From assembly GCF_023541015.1 (NCBI RefSeq), contig NZ_JALNPR010000002.1:186001-250000 (forward strand): a stretch of 64,000 bases of DNA, read 5' to 3'. Within the stretch, counting starts at the first letter, position 1; the number at the start of each line of letters is the position of its first letter. A program made the position numbers and the translations under genes. A model generated the notes under the pieces. It searched no databases, was not told the DNA's origin, and saw only the letters and a list, made by a program, of their open reading frames with translations. This document shows positions 54,055 to 63,570 of the stretch, in pieces. This DNA is from Marivivens donghaensis (lineage in GTDB: Bacteria; Pseudomonadota; Alphaproteobacteria; Rhodobacterales; Rhodobacteraceae).

Positions 54055-54906
54055 ATGGACAATTGCGTCACTCTCCTCGGGACTAAGGGCGGTCCTGCAA
54101 TCAGACCTGGAACCCCGATGCCGACCTCGATCTTTGTGCGGCTTGCGGGGCAAGTGATCCTCGTTGATGCGGGCCTTGGTGTGTCGCGGGCGGTTTGCGA
54201 TGCGGGTGTCGCGCTGACCGACCTCGATGCGATTATCGTGACGCATATGCATTCCGACCATTATCTGGAGTTGGGACCGCTGATGCACACGGCGTGGACC
54301 GCTGGGTTAAAGCGCGCCGTGCCGATCTATGGCCCCGCAGGTCTGACGGCCTATTGGCAGGGGTTCCTTGCTTCGATGGAGGCCGATATTTCCCTGCGGA
54401 TCGCGGATGAGGGCCGCCCAGCGCTAGAGCCTTTGGCCGATCTTCGGCTGCTGGATGCGGGGCAGTTTACAATCGGCAGCGTAACGGTCGAGGCGATCCG
54501 CAATCAGCACCCACCGCTGATCGACAGCTTTGCCCTGCGTCTGGCGGGTGACGGGAAATCGGCGACGCTTTCGGGCGATACGGCGCCAATCGACGCGATG
54601 ATCGACTTTGCCAAAGATACCGACCTCCTCGTTCATGAAGCGATGCTGAGCGCGGGTATTGATGCCCTGTGTAAACGGGTTGGGAATGGTGACGACCGTC
54701 TGAGGGTGCATCTTGAACGGTCACATTCGCCTGCGGCTGAGGTGGCTAAAATCGCGACGGCGGCAGGGGTGAAACAACTCGCCCTAAATCACCTGATCCC
54801 GAGCGACGATCCTGATTTCACCTTGGAAGATTGGCACGCAGAGATCACACCACACTACAGCGGGCCGCTGTTTGTCGGGACTGATGGGATGACGATCCCG
54901 CTTTAA
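54055..54906 (+). CDS. MBL-fold metallohydrolase
   Basis: 283 residues. THMHSDHYLELGPL is the metal-binding HxHxDH motif; further ligands are in LSGDTAP and LALNHLIPSD. The order resembles RNase Z/AtsA-like hydrolases. The substrate is not known. Confidence 0.85.
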   Translation: MDNCVTLLGTKGGPAIRPGTPMPTSIFVRLAGQVILVDAGLGVSRAVCDAGVALTDLDAIIVTHMHSDHYLELGPLMHTAWTAGLKRAVPIYGPAGLTAYWQGFLASMEADISLRIADEGRPALEPLADLRLLDAGQFTIGSVTVEAIRNQHPPLIDSFALRLAGDGKSATLSGDTAPIDAMIDFAKDTDLLVHEAMLSAGIDALCKRVGNGDDRLRVHLERSHSPAAEVAKIATAAGVKQLALNHLIPSDDPDFTLEDWHAEITPHYSGPLFVGTDGMTIPL

Positions 54907-54911
54907 CGAAA

Positions 54912-54935
54912 AGGGCCGCAGCGAACTGCGGCCCT
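54912..54935. terminator. Bidirectional terminator between convergent genes
   Basis: A 10-bp stem agggccgcag / ctgcggccct with a CGAA loop. On the minus strand it is followed by TTTTCG, serving the aminotransferase gene; it also closes the MBL gene. Confidence 0.8.
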
Positions 54936-54943
54936 GTGTCGTC

Positions 54944-56314
54944 TTAACCGAGCACTTCTTTGATCGAGTCGACGGTAGCCGCGACGATGGTATCCGCCTC
55001 GTCTTTGGTCAGGCAGAACGGCGGCGCGTAGCCGAGGATGTCGCCTTGGGGCATCGCACGCGCAATCACACCACGCGACGCCATCGCCGCAGAGAGCGAC
55101 GGGCCGATTTTCTGCGATGGATCGTAGAAGGTGCGGCTATCACGGTCAGCCACGAACTCTACCGCGCAGAGCATCCCTTCGCCGCGCACTTCACCGACAT
55201 TCGGGTGATCCGCGACGGCGGCTTTCATCTGGGCATTTAGATAAGCACCCATTTCGCCCGCGTTTTGAACGAGGTTCAATTCATCTAGCAGTTTGAGGTT
55301 AGCTACACCTGCAGCCGCGCCAATCGGGTGCGCAGAGTATGTCCAACCGTGACCGATGGGGCCGTTTTCGTCGGTGCCCTGCTCTAGCACTTTCCACATA
55401 CGATCCGAGATGATCGAGCCAGACAGCGGCGCATAAGCAGACGTCAGACCTTTGGCGATCGTGATCAGGTCAGGTTTCAGGTCGTAGTGGTGCGAGCCGA
55501 ACATGGACCCCAAACGGCCAAAGCCGGTGACGACCTCGTCCGCGATCAGCAGAATGTCGTGCTTTTCCAGAACAGCCTGAATAGCAGCCCAATAGCCAGC
55601 AGGCGGTGGGACGATGCCGCCTGTGCCCATGACAGGTTCACCGATAAAGGCCGCGATAGTGTCCGCGCCTTCGCGTTCGATCAGCGCTTCGAGTTCGGCG
55701 GCGCAATGTGCCGTGAACTGCTCTTCGGTCATGTTGACGTCCGGACGGCGGAAGTAATACGGCGCCTCGGTATGGATGACCTGTTCGAGCGGCAGGTCAA
55801 ATTTCGCATGGAACAGACCAAGGCCCGTCAGCGACCCCGTCATCAGGCCAGAGCCGTGATAGCCGCGCCAGCGCGAGATGATCTTTTTCTTTTCGGGGCG
55901 ACCGAGGATATTGTTGTAATACCAAACGAGTTTGATGTTCGTCTCGTTCGCATCCGACCCCGACAGGCCAAAGTAAACCTTGGACATGTGGTCGGGCGCA
56001 CGGTCGAGCACCATTTTCGACAGGGTAACCGACGCCTCAGTCCCATGACCAACATAGGCGTGGTAATAAGCCAATTCTCGCGCCTGATCGGCAATCGCTT
56101 CGGCGATGTCCTGACGACCGTAGCCAACGTTCACGCAATAGAGGCCAGCAAACGCATCAAGGAGCTTTCTGCCGTCGCGGTCTTCGATGTGGCAGCCGTT
56201 CGCGGTTTTAATAATACGGGTCGGGGTTTCGCCGCGGGCGTGTTGGGCCAGGTGGGTCGAGGGGTGGAAAAAGTTCTCGCGGTCCCATTGGGCCAGTTGG
56301 TCGTTCGTTAGCAT
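54944..56314 (-). CDS. Class III pyridoxal-phosphate aminotransferase
   Basis: 456 residues. LLIADEVVTGFGRLGSMFGSHHYDLKPDLITIAKGLTSAY contains the PLP-binding aspartate and the Schiff-base lysine (AKGL). The opening ANGCHIEDRDGRKLLDAFAGLYCVNVGYG is like omega-amino acid:pyruvate or putrescine aminotransferases. The exact amine is uncertain. The ATG at 56314 has AGGA 6 bases upstream; another in-frame ATG is 6 bases before it. The divergent Lrp-type gene is transcribed in the same direction upstream and may regulate it. Confidence 0.88.
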   Translation of the reverse strand: MLTNDQLAQWDRENFFHPSTHLAQHARGETPTRIIKTANGCHIEDRDGRKLLDAFAGLYCVNVGYGRQDIAEAIADQARELAYYHAYVGHGTEASVTLSKMVLDRAPDHMSKVYFGLSGSDANETNIKLVWYYNNILGRPEKKKIISRWRGYHGSGLMTGSLTGLGLFHAKFDLPLEQVIHTEAPYYFRRPDVNMTEEQFTAHCAAELEALIEREGADTIAAFIGEPVMGTGGIVPPPAGYWAAIQAVLEKHDILLIADEVVTGFGRLGSMFGSHHYDLKPDLITIAKGLTSAYAPLSGSIISDRMWKVLEQGTDENGPIGHGWTYSAHPIGAAAGVANLKLLDELNLVQNAGEMGAYLNAQMKAAVADHPNVGEVRGEGMLCAVEFVADRDSRTFYDPSQKIGPSLSAAMASRGVIARAMPQGDILGYAPPFCLTKDEADTIVAATVDSIKEVLG

Positions 56315-56430
56315 CGTCATTCCTATCGGGTAGAGTCGCGCGATATTGCCCGCGATTTGCCCGAGGCAGGATGAGAAATTCAGTGATGCCTCAGAAGATT
56401 CAGCTGCAAAACGTGCGCTAGACCCACAAT

Positions 56431-56907
56431 TTAGTCTGCGAAGAGATGCAACGGTGGGAGGCCCCCGCCCTTGATCTGTTTGGTCACGATATAGGTGAAA
56501 TAGCGGGCAATCCCGATCCGCGCCTCTAACAGATCGTCCATTGTCATTTGGTAGCTTTCCACATCGCGGGCCGCGACTTGCATCAGGTAATCATACCCTC
56601 CGCCTAAGGCCCAACAGTGGGTGATGTCGTCATGCGCCTCAATCCGTGCCTCAAACGTGCGGAAGGATGCAGCGGTGTGATCTGCCAGTTCAACAACGAC
56701 AAAGACCGTCACCCAAGGGCCGAGTTTGCGCAGATTGAACCGCGCACCATAGCCGTCGATCAACCCCGCCTTTTCCAGTTTCTTCAAACGGTCCCAGCAA
56801 GGTGTCGGGGTCAAGCCGACCTTTTCTGCCAGCGCCGCTTTTGTGATCCTGCCGTCGGTGGCAAGGATGCGCAGAATGGCGATGTCGCGGTCGTCCAGCT
56901 TTATCAT
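56431..56907 (-). CDS. Lrp/AsnC-family transcriptional regulator
   Basis: 158 residues. The helix-turn-helix is DDRDIAILRILATDGRITKAALAEKVGLTPTPCWDRLKKLEKAGLI. A C-terminal RAM effector domain follows (GGYDYLMQVAARDVESYQ). It sits directly upstream of the aminotransferase in the same direction and divergent from argE, so control of amino acid turnover is likely. Confidence 0.9.
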   Translation of the reverse strand: MIKLDDRDIAILRILATDGRITKAALAEKVGLTPTPCWDRLKKLEKAGLIDGYGARFNLRKLGPWVTVFVVVELADHTAASFRTFEARIEAHDDITHCWALGGGYDYLMQVAARDVESYQMTMDDLLEARIGIARYFTYIVTKQIKGGGLPPLHLFAD

Positions 56908-56975
56908 TCGAGCCTCGGCGAAAATGTGTCGCTTTCCTTCTACCGCGTCACGAAAGGTTCTGCCATGGTCGCGCC

Positions 56976-58142
56976 ATGACTGATTTGCACACCACCCGCG
57001 CCATCCTTTCGGACCTCATCGCATTCGACACAACGTCGATCCTGCCGAACCGCCATTGCATCGACTACCTCGCGGCCAAGCTCGAGGATGCAGGTGCGCG
57101 AATTGAGATATTTGAGGACGAAACCGGCAAAAAGGCGAACCTCTGGGCGACGATCGGGCCAGAAGGGGACGGCGGGATCGTGCTATCGGGTCACACCGAT
57201 GTCGTGCCGGTTGCCGATCAGGATTGGACAAGCGATCCGTTTGAATTGGTTGAACGGGATGGGAAGCTCTTTGGACGTGGCACTTGCGATATGAAGGCGT
57301 TTATCGCCGCGGCCGTCGCGATGGCGCCTGAGTTTGCAAAACACGCCACCGCCCGCCCTGTCCATTTCGCATTTACCTATGACGAGGAAACTGGCTGCCT
57401 TGGCGGTCAGGCCTTGGTCGAGGTGCTGCGCGAACGTGGCCTGCGCCCGTCTATCGGGATCGTCGGGGAACCGACCGAGATGCGGATCATCGAAGGCCAC
57501 AAGGGGTGCTATGAATACACCACGCATTTCCACGGCTCCGAAGGGCATGGCTCGGCCCCCGACCTTGGCGTGAATGCCGTTGAATATGCGGTGCGGTTTA
57601 TATCGAAGCTTCTGGAACTGAAGGACGCGCTAAAGTCCAAGGCGCCCGAAGACAGCCGTTTTGACCCGCCATGGACCACGATCAACACAGGCAGCCTGAT
57701 CGGTGGCGTCGCGCATAACGTCATTCCGGGCAAGGCGACCGTGCAGTGGGAAATGCGGCCCGTTCAGGTGTCGGACGCGGACTTTGTTAAGGGTGAATTG
57801 GCGACCCACGTCGAGCATCTGAACAAACAGATGAAAGCCGTGCATCCTGATGCTGGCGTGCATACGCACACGATTGCCGAAGTTGTGGGCCTTGAACCCA
57901 TGGCAGAGAACGCGGCGCGTGATCTGATCACAGAACTGACGGGCGCGAACGGCTGCGATGTGGTGCCGTTTGGAACCGAGGCGGGGCTATTCCAGTCAAT
58001 CGGTATGGATGTAGTGGTCTGCGGGCCCGGGTCGATCGCACAGGCGCATAAGCCTGACGAATACATCAGTCTCGAGCAATTGGATCAGTGCATCACCATG
58101 CTGAAACGACTTTGTTCCAGACTTTCGACGTCGCGCCCCTAA
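56976..58142 (+). CDS. argE: Acetylornithine deacetylase
   Basis: 388 residues, M20 metallopeptidase family. VLSGHTDVVPV, RGTCDMKAFIAAAVA, TYDEETGCLGG and IVGEPTEMRIIEGHKG supply the metal ligands and catalytic glutamate. The dimerisation domain is SEGHGSAPDLGVNAVEYAV. It would release ornithine from N-acetylornithine in arginine synthesis; a related M20 amidase is possible. Confidence 0.85.
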   Translation: MTDLHTTRAILSDLIAFDTTSILPNRHCIDYLAAKLEDAGARIEIFEDETGKKANLWATIGPEGDGGIVLSGHTDVVPVADQDWTSDPFELVERDGKLFGRGTCDMKAFIAAAVAMAPEFAKHATARPVHFAFTYDEETGCLGGQALVEVLRERGLRPSIGIVGEPTEMRIIEGHKGCYEYTTHFHGSEGHGSAPDLGVNAVEYAVRFISKLLELKDALKSKAPEDSRFDPPWTTINTGSLIGGVAHNVIPGKATVQWEMRPVQVSDADFVKGELATHVEHLNKQMKAVHPDAGVHTHTIAEVVGLEPMAENAARDLITELTGANGCDVVPFGTEAGLFQSIGMDVVVCGPGSIAQAHKPDEYISLEQLDQCITMLKRLCSRLSTSRP

Positions 58143-58205
58143 ACTCTGCTCTGTTTGCTTCGTTTTAGTGTCGACCTCTCACTTTTTGATGGAAGACGAG
58201 CAGAC

Positions 58206-59084
58206 ATGCAGACCAAGACTGATACGGCAAAGTCGCCGTCCCCGACCCCGAACGTTCCGACCCGCTTTTACACCACAGGCGATTTTGTCGATCTGATCAA
58301 CGCGCTTCGCGAATTCGATCCGGGTGCGGCATCGCATACACTGGTAGGTTTGCTGCGCATGGCGAGCGAAAACACCGCGACGCCCGTTGAACAGACCGCT
58401 TTGCGCATTGCGGGTCTGGGTGACATCGAAGCCAAAACCTTTGTCCTGACGGATGCAGCCAAAGACCTGCTCTATGATTTCTCAACGGGTGACTATTCGG
58501 GCAATGTGCGCCCCGGTCGTTACCGCGAAAACGTGGCCGCGAAAGAAGAGGAAGCGGAAGAGACCGATTACCTCAAGACCGACGCGCCAGAACCCGTTGC
58601 CCGCCTGAACATCGGTGGCACCAACTATGTGATCGGCGAGCTTGCTGCTCTCGACATGCTGGCGTTCCGTCTGGAAAGCGGCGGCGAGTGGCATCACCTC
58701 AGCAACACCGTTGAAGATGGCTGGTCGTCAATTGCGGCTGAAATCATCGCGGCTACCCGTGACACCACCCGCGAATATATCCGCATGCACATGATCCACC
58801 GTCGCAACGTGAACGTCGGCGACAACATCCGCCTATTCGACCTCTATGGCTTTGAGTGGTTCATTCGCATCGACGACCAAGGCTGCTTTACCCACGTGGA
58901 AGGCCGCAACTGGGAGCCTGTGAACATCGACGGTCTAGATATCGAAGAGGACCTTGGAAAAATCGCGGTCAACGCAATTATGGTCGCCGTGCCAGACGCA
59001 CGCGAGCACTTCAAAGATGACGTTGATCAGTGGGCACGTCGCATCGCGGCTGGCGCAATGGTCATGCCAGCGTTCAATATGTGA
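58206..59084 (+). CDS. Unknown cytoplasmic protein
   Basis: About 292 residues. I do not recognise the family. There is no signal peptide or membrane helix. The first 20 residues are Thr/Ser/Pro/Lys-rich. Then comes a helical region (TTGDFVDLINALREFDPGAASHTLVGLLRMA), an acidic stretch (AAKEEEAEETDY), and a C-terminal domain rich in aromatic residues (GFEWFIRIDDQGCFTHVEGRNWEP). ATG at 58206 chosen. It ends 17 bases from the convergent flgG. Confidence 0.7.
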   Translation: MQTKTDTAKSPSPTPNVPTRFYTTGDFVDLINALREFDPGAASHTLVGLLRMASENTATPVEQTALRIAGLGDIEAKTFVLTDAAKDLLYDFSTGDYSGNVRPGRYRENVAAKEEEAEETDYLKTDAPEPVARLNIGGTNYVIGELAALDMLAFRLESGGEWHHLSNTVEDGWSSIAAEIIAATRDTTREYIRMHMIHRRNVNVGDNIRLFDLYGFEWFIRIDDQGCFTHVEGRNWEPVNIDGLDIEEDLGKIAVNAIMVAVPDAREHFKDDVDQWARRIAAGAMVMPAFNM

Positions 59085-59101
59085 GACAGGCTGAGGGCGC
59101 G

Positions 59102-59869
59102 TTAATCGCCCTCTTCTGCCGCAGAGATCGATTTGGAGTTGATTTCATAGGCCCGCTGGGTCTCGATCATGTCGACGAGTTCTTGAACTACGTTGACGTT
59201 TGACGTTTCGAGCATCCCTTGGGTCAACTGTCCCAGACCTTCGGCTTGGGGTGTGGCCACGATGGGGGCGCCGCTCGCGAGCGTTTCAACAAAGAAATTT
59301 TCGCCGATCGGTTCCAGACCCCGCGGGTTCGGGAAGTTGCCCAATGTGATCTGACCAATTTCTTGGTTCTGTGTGTCACCCGGCATCACAACGCTGACGA
59401 TACCGTCCGCCGAAATGTTGATCTGGTTCGCTCCTTGGGGGATCTGGATTTCAGGCTGAATGACGTAGCCGCTCGCCGTGGTGAGCGTGCCCTCTTGGTT
59501 CATCGAAAACGTCCCGTCGCGGGTGTAGCCGATGCGGCCATCAGGCAGCAGAACTTGAAAGAACCCCTGCCCGTTGATCGCAACGTCGAGAGCGTTACCC
59601 GTATCAGACAGCGCGCCTTGGGTATGGAGTTTGTCAGTGCTGACAACACGAACACCTGTACCGATGGCCAGAGCCGAGGTCAGGTTAGTGTTTTCCGATG
59701 TTTGGTCACCGCCAGGGCGCGACACTTGATACAGGAGGGATTCAAAATTCGCGCGGTCGCGTTTGAATCCCGTCGTATTAACGTTGGCAAGGTTGTTCGA
59801 AATGACCTGAAGCCGCGTCTGTTGGGCGTTTAGACCCGTCTTCGCGACGTGCATTGCATTGGTAGACAT
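59102..59869 (-). CDS. flgG: Flagellar distal rod protein FlgG
   Basis: 255 residues. N-terminal GLNAQQTRLQVISNNLANVNTTGFKRDRANFESLLYQ and C-terminal QGMLETSNVNVVQELVDMIETQRAYEINSKSIS are the rod signatures. The last residues after SIS are AAEEGD and then stop, about six residues short of the usual end. GAGG stands before the ATG. It has its own sigma-54 promoter candidate and is the last flagellar gene at this end. Confidence 0.95.
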   Translation of the reverse strand: MSTNAMHVAKTGLNAQQTRLQVISNNLANVNTTGFKRDRANFESLLYQVSRPGGDQTSENTNLTSALAIGTGVRVVSTDKLHTQGALSDTGNALDVAINGQGFFQVLLPDGRIGYTRDGTFSMNQEGTLTTASGYVIQPEIQIPQGANQINISADGIVSVVMPGDTQNQEIGQITLGNFPNPRGLEPIGENFFVETLASGAPIVATPQAEGLGQLTQGMLETSNVNVVQELVDMIETQRAYEINSKSISAAEEGD

Positions 59870-59905
59870 CTGGGCTCCTCTCGGTGGCTCACTTACCCTG
59901 AATGG

Positions 59906-59921
59906 TGCAAGCGCCGTGCCA
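59906..59921 (-). promoter_or_regulatory. Sigma-54 promoter upstream of flgG
   Basis: On the minus strand TGGCACGGCGCTTGCA matches the -24/-12 consensus TGGCAC-N5-TTGC(A/T) exactly. It lies in the 72-base gap between flgF and flgG, 37 bases before the flgG ATG. Confidence 0.8.
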
Positions 59922-59941
59922 GATGTCAGTGCAGAGAAATG

Positions 59942-60700
59942 TTATGCGGGGGCCCGCATAATTTCAGTACCTGCCTCGTCCAATTCCTTGGCCGTATTGA
60001 TCATGCGCATGTTCATTTCAAAGGCGCGCTGAATGGTGATCGACGAAATCAATTCCTCAGTCGCATTCACGTTTGCCCCCTCAAGGACACCCTGACGGAC
60101 AGAAGCCATCTGGTTCGGCTGCGGCAACGTCCCATCAAGGTTTCGGATCAGGCCGTCTAAACCTTTGGCCATTGTCGCGTTCGGATCAGGAACCACGGTT
60201 CCGATCGTCGCAATCTCGACAGTCTCGCCAGGAGCACCATCAATTGGTTCGATCACAATCTGACCGACCTCGGTGATTTGCATGGTCCGATATGGCGGCA
60301 AAGTGATTGGCGACATGTTGGTGTCGAGCACCATTTCGCCAGCGCCATTCACCAGCTGGCCAGCACCGTCCGTCCGCAAATCGCCGCGACGGGTAAGACC
60401 GACCTCTCCATTGCCTTCTTTCACGAAGAAGTAGCCGTCTTCCATGATCGCCACGTCGAACGGATCGCCTGTTTGGTCCATAAAGCCAACTTCGCTCGCA
60501 AAGCTACCAAACTCGGTCTCAGAGGCAAACATACGTGCCTCAAAGCTTTGATCGTCACGCAGCACATAAGAATTGGCTTGGGGAGGAAGATCGCGCCGGT
60601 AGCCCGGCACGTTCATGTTTGCGAGGTTTTGCGCCGAAATGGCCTGCAGATCCTGAACGGTCTGCATCGAGTTCATAAGGGTGTGAACCATACGATCCAT
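59942..60700 (-). CDS. flgF: Flagellar proximal rod protein FlgF
   Basis: 252 residues. ISAQNLANMNVPGYRRDLP near the start and VRQGVLEGANVNATEELISSITIQRAFEMNMRMI near the end are the rod/hook family motifs; the middle DPFDVAIMEDGYFFVKEGNGEVGLTRRGDLR suits FlgF. AAGGAG lies 8 bases before the ATG. It lies between flgE and flgG. Confidence 0.92.
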   Translation of the reverse strand: MDRMVHTLMNSMQTVQDLQAISAQNLANMNVPGYRRDLPPQANSYVLRDDQSFEARMFASETEFGSFASEVGFMDQTGDPFDVAIMEDGYFFVKEGNGEVGLTRRGDLRTDGAGQLVNGAGEMVLDTNMSPITLPPYRTMQITEVGQIVIEPIDGAPGETVEIATIGTVVPDPNATMAKGLDGLIRNLDGTLPQPNQMASVRQGVLEGANVNATEELISSITIQRAFEMNMRMINTAKELDEAGTEIMRAPA

Positions 60701-60721
60701 AACGGCGTCTCCTTAGGTCAA

Positions 60722-61999
60722 TTAGCTGCGGATTTGCAGGATGGTCTGCATCAGCGAGGACGATGTCTCCATCGCTTTTGCGTTCGCCTGATAGTTCCGT
60801 TGTGCCGAAATCAGGTTCACCAGTTCTTCGGTCAGGTCGACGTTCGAACGTTCGAGCATACCCGACTGAAGGCGACCAAACCCAGATTCACCTGCCGCAG
60901 AGAAGTTCGGACGACCCGAGTCAGAGGTTTCTTCAAAGCTGGTGTTACCGCCCTGACGCAGACCCTGCGGGTTTGCGAAGTCAGCCAATGCGATACGGCC
61001 AAGTGCAAGACGCGCCTGCGAACCGTAGCTGCCCCAGATCACGCCGCCAGCGTCAACTTCGAGGCTGGACAGACCGATTTCGCGGACGCCATTTTCCTGA
61101 ACGCTCGCAACCGAGAACGGCAGATCGCGCAGACGCGAACCATCGGTGTTTACGATGTAGTCAACGCCAGCAAGTGCGAAGGTCAGAGGGGTCGTCGCGT
61201 CGACTTCACCCGCTTCGTCAAAGACCATCGTTGCAGGTGTCGTCGCGCCAGTCGACGGGTATTCGCTGCCGTCCACGAACAGATGCATCTGATATTCGGT
61301 GGTCGGATCAGTGGCGTCTGGGGATTTCGACCGAACGAAATAGGCCCGCGCTTCAATCGTTTGACCGTTCTCATCCATCATCGGGATCGGCGACGAGAAT
61401 GCGTAGGTCGTCGGATTGGTGCTGTCGAAGGCATTGGTCGCTGGAACTGCGTCCTGCTGGCCGAGCATATCTTCACCGCGAGGCATATTTACCGCAAGGT
61501 TAATTTCGGTCGTGCGAGCAACTTCACCAAAGCTCAGCGGGATCGAAACAGGGCTAAGCGATTGCGCTGACATCTCAAGAATACTGCCATCATCGGCTAC
61601 AGGGTAAGCCAGCAGTGCACGACCCGAGCTATCCGCAACCAGACCCTCCGCATCGATCGAGAACGCGCCGTTACGGGTGTAGTTGATGTCGACGACCTCA
61701 TCACGGTCGGACAATTGCGGCGATACCGCAAAGAAGCCCGCGCCCTGGATCGCGATGTCGAGGGTCTGACCCGTGGCAACAAAGTTACCTTGACCGAACT
61801 GGGTCGATACGCGGGACAGGTGGGTACCAGAACCCGTCACCGTGCGGAACGCGTTCATCGGAGCCGAGTAGTAGTCATCCGAAAATTCAGCGCGGCTTTT
61901 GCGGAACGCGTTTGTTCCCGCGTTCGAGATGTTGTGCGATGTGGTGGCGATGTCCGATTGTGCTGCCATCAGGCCGGACAGGGCGGTGGTCATACTCAT
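60722..61999 (-). CDS. flgE: Flagellar hook protein FlgE
   Basis: 425 residues. MTTALSGLMAAQSDIATTSHNISNAGTNAFRKSRAEFSDDY opens it and the C-terminus RSNVDLTEELVNLISAQRNYQANAKAMETSSSLMQTILQIRS closes it. The central D1/D2 region (TLDIAIQGAGFFAVSP) forms the hook surface. GGAGG is 10 bases upstream. Confidence 0.95.
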   Translation of the reverse strand: MSMTTALSGLMAAQSDIATTSHNISNAGTNAFRKSRAEFSDDYYSAPMNAFRTVTGSGTHLSRVSTQFGQGNFVATGQTLDIAIQGAGFFAVSPQLSDRDEVVDINYTRNGAFSIDAEGLVADSSGRALLAYPVADDGSILEMSAQSLSPVSIPLSFGEVARTTEINLAVNMPRGEDMLGQQDAVPATNAFDSTNPTTYAFSSPIPMMDENGQTIEARAYFVRSKSPDATDPTTEYQMHLFVDGSEYPSTGATTPATMVFDEAGEVDATTPLTFALAGVDYIVNTDGSRLRDLPFSVASVQENGVREIGLSSLEVDAGGVIWGSYGSQARLALGRIALADFANPQGLRQGGNTSFEETSDSGRPNFSAAGESGFGRLQSGMLERSNVDLTEELVNLISAQRNYQANAKAMETSSSLMQTILQIRS

Positions 62000-62024
62000 G
62001 TTTCAAAAACCTCCGGTTATAGGA

Positions 62025-62696
62025 TTAACGGAACGCTGTGACTTCGGTCGTATCGAGGGCTCCGTAATCCTCGACGAGAAGAGTGATGGTGTCGCTAGAC
62101 GGTCCGCCCAAAGCGGAGTCGACGCGTGCAAAGACCGAAGCCGGAACACTGATCGTTCCGTTTTCGGTTTCGGCCATGATGGACACGCGAACCTGTCCGT
62201 TGACGGCCTGAATGGCGGCAGGAACCTCGTCCCAGCCGAATTCGATCATGCCACCGACCTGCGCGCCCAGTTCTTGGACGTGGATCGGTTGGTTGGTGTT
62301 GGGATCGGTGTAGGTGACGGTCATCGACGACACGTTCGACGACAGTTCAGCCATCCCGTGAATTTCACCCTGATCGTCGACCCGCGCCATGTTGCCAGGG
62401 ACCAGAACAGAGTGACCCAGTAGGCTAGCCGCCGTCGACACGCGATTACCGCCGAGCATATCGCCGAGCGATGTGACCGACGCGTTCACACGGTCGATGC
62501 CCTCAACGGTCGAGAACTGCGCCATCTGTGAAATGAATTCGGTGTTGTCCATCGGGGACAGCGGGTCTTGGTTCTGGAGCTGGGTGGTCAGCAGAACTAG
62601 GAACTCTTGTTGACCCAACGAATTGGCCTGTTTGTCAGTTGTGACCTGACCCAAGTTGCCGGTGTAGAACGGGTTCGAACCATCAATCGTCGTCAT
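62025..62696 (-). CDS. flgD: Flagellar hook assembly protein FlgD
   Basis: 223 residues. LGQQEFLVLLTTQLQNQDPLSPMDNTEFISQMAQFSTVEGIDRVN is the FlgD signature. The C-terminal tandem-beta domain follows. FlgD caps the growing hook. AAGGAAGGG precedes the ATG. Confidence 0.95.
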   Translation of the reverse strand: MTTIDGSNPFYTGNLGQVTTDKQANSLGQQEFLVLLTTQLQNQDPLSPMDNTEFISQMAQFSTVEGIDRVNASVTSLGDMLGGNRVSTAASLLGHSVLVPGNMARVDDQGEIHGMAELSSNVSSMTVTYTDPNTNQPIHVQELGAQVGGMIEFGWDEVPAAIQAVNGQVRVSIMAETENGTISVPASVFARVDSALGGPSSDTITLLVEDYGALDTTEVTAFR

Positions 62697-62711
62697 CTTG
62701 TCGGCCCTTCC

Positions 62712-63134
62712 TTATTTGCCCATTGCGACGGTGCGCGACATGAGCGTCCGCATGGTCGACACTGCTTCGAGGGTGTTTTGGTATGCGCGGCTAGCTTCCA
62801 TCATCTCGACCATCTCTTCTTCGACGTTGACGGTTGAGGCGTAGACAAAGCCATTGGCGTCGGCCAACGGGTGATCCGGGAGAAATTTAGACTCTGGCTC
62901 ACGGTCAAGTTGGACAACATCCACAGCGCGCGAGGTCGCTAAGGTGCCTAGATCGCCAATCCGACCCGAATATTCTGTCTCAAACACAGGTCGCATCGCA
63001 CGGTAGGCTTCTTCGGGGGAAGACGCGACAGAACCAGCGTTGGCGATGTTCGACGCCAAGGTGTTCATCCGCACCATCTGTGCAGACATCGCCGTTTTGC
63101 CGAGGTCAAAAATGTTGCTAGGACCGCTCATCAT
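62712..63134 (-). CDS. flgC: Flagellar proximal rod protein FlgC
   Basis: 140 residues. [36 protein letters not shown] and the end [39 protein letters not shown] are clear FlgC features. The start overlaps the flgB stop (ATGA). Confidence 0.95.
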   Translation of the reverse strand: MMSGPSNIFDLGKTAMSAQMVRMNTLASNIANAGSVASSPEEAYRAMRPVFETEYSGRIGDLGTLATSRAVDVVQLDREPESKFLPDHPLADANGFVYASTVNVEEEMVEMMEASRAYQNTLEAVSTMRTLMSRTVAMGK

Positions 63135-63523
63135 TCACCTCTAATCACAGTCATAAGGCCGGAAATCCGACGGTTCAGAAGTTCAAGGCTGGTTTGATAG
63201 CGAACCGTGTTTTCCGCGAATTCCATCTGTTCCAGCGCCATATCGACGGTATTCCCGTCCATCGACGGCATCACAGCGACGCGGTAACCGTTTTCGCCCG
63301 CAGGCCCAGTGGTCGGCATAGCCATGTGCTGCGACGACGAGGTCCGCAACGAAGCGCCCAGTTGAGTTTGGCGCGATAGTTCTGCTTCAAAATCAAAGTC
63401 TCTGGCTTTGAATCCTGGGACGGACGCGTTGGCGATGTTGGATGCCAAAACGTTGTTCCGCTGTCCGCGCAAAGCCAATGCTTGCGCGTGGATGCCTAAA
63501 CCTTCTCTCAATCCTGTCGTCAT
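63131..63523 (-). CDS. flgB: Flagellar proximal rod protein FlgB
   Basis: 130 residues. [35 protein letters not shown] and the C-terminal [22 protein letters not shown] fit FlgB. ATG at 63523 chosen as in the family; the frame is open upstream. It is the first gene of flgBCDEFG and lies behind a consensus sigma-54 promoter. Confidence 0.94.
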   Translation of the reverse strand: MTTGLREGLGIHAQALALRGQRNNVLASNIANASVPGFKARDFDFEAELSRQTQLGASLRTSSSQHMAMPTTGPAGENGYRVAVMPSMDGNTVDMALEQMEFAENTVRYQTSLELLNRRISGLMTVIRGE

Positions 63524-63570
63524 AGTTGCTATCCGGTTCTCGGGCGAAGACCGCCAATCAGACCGGAAAC

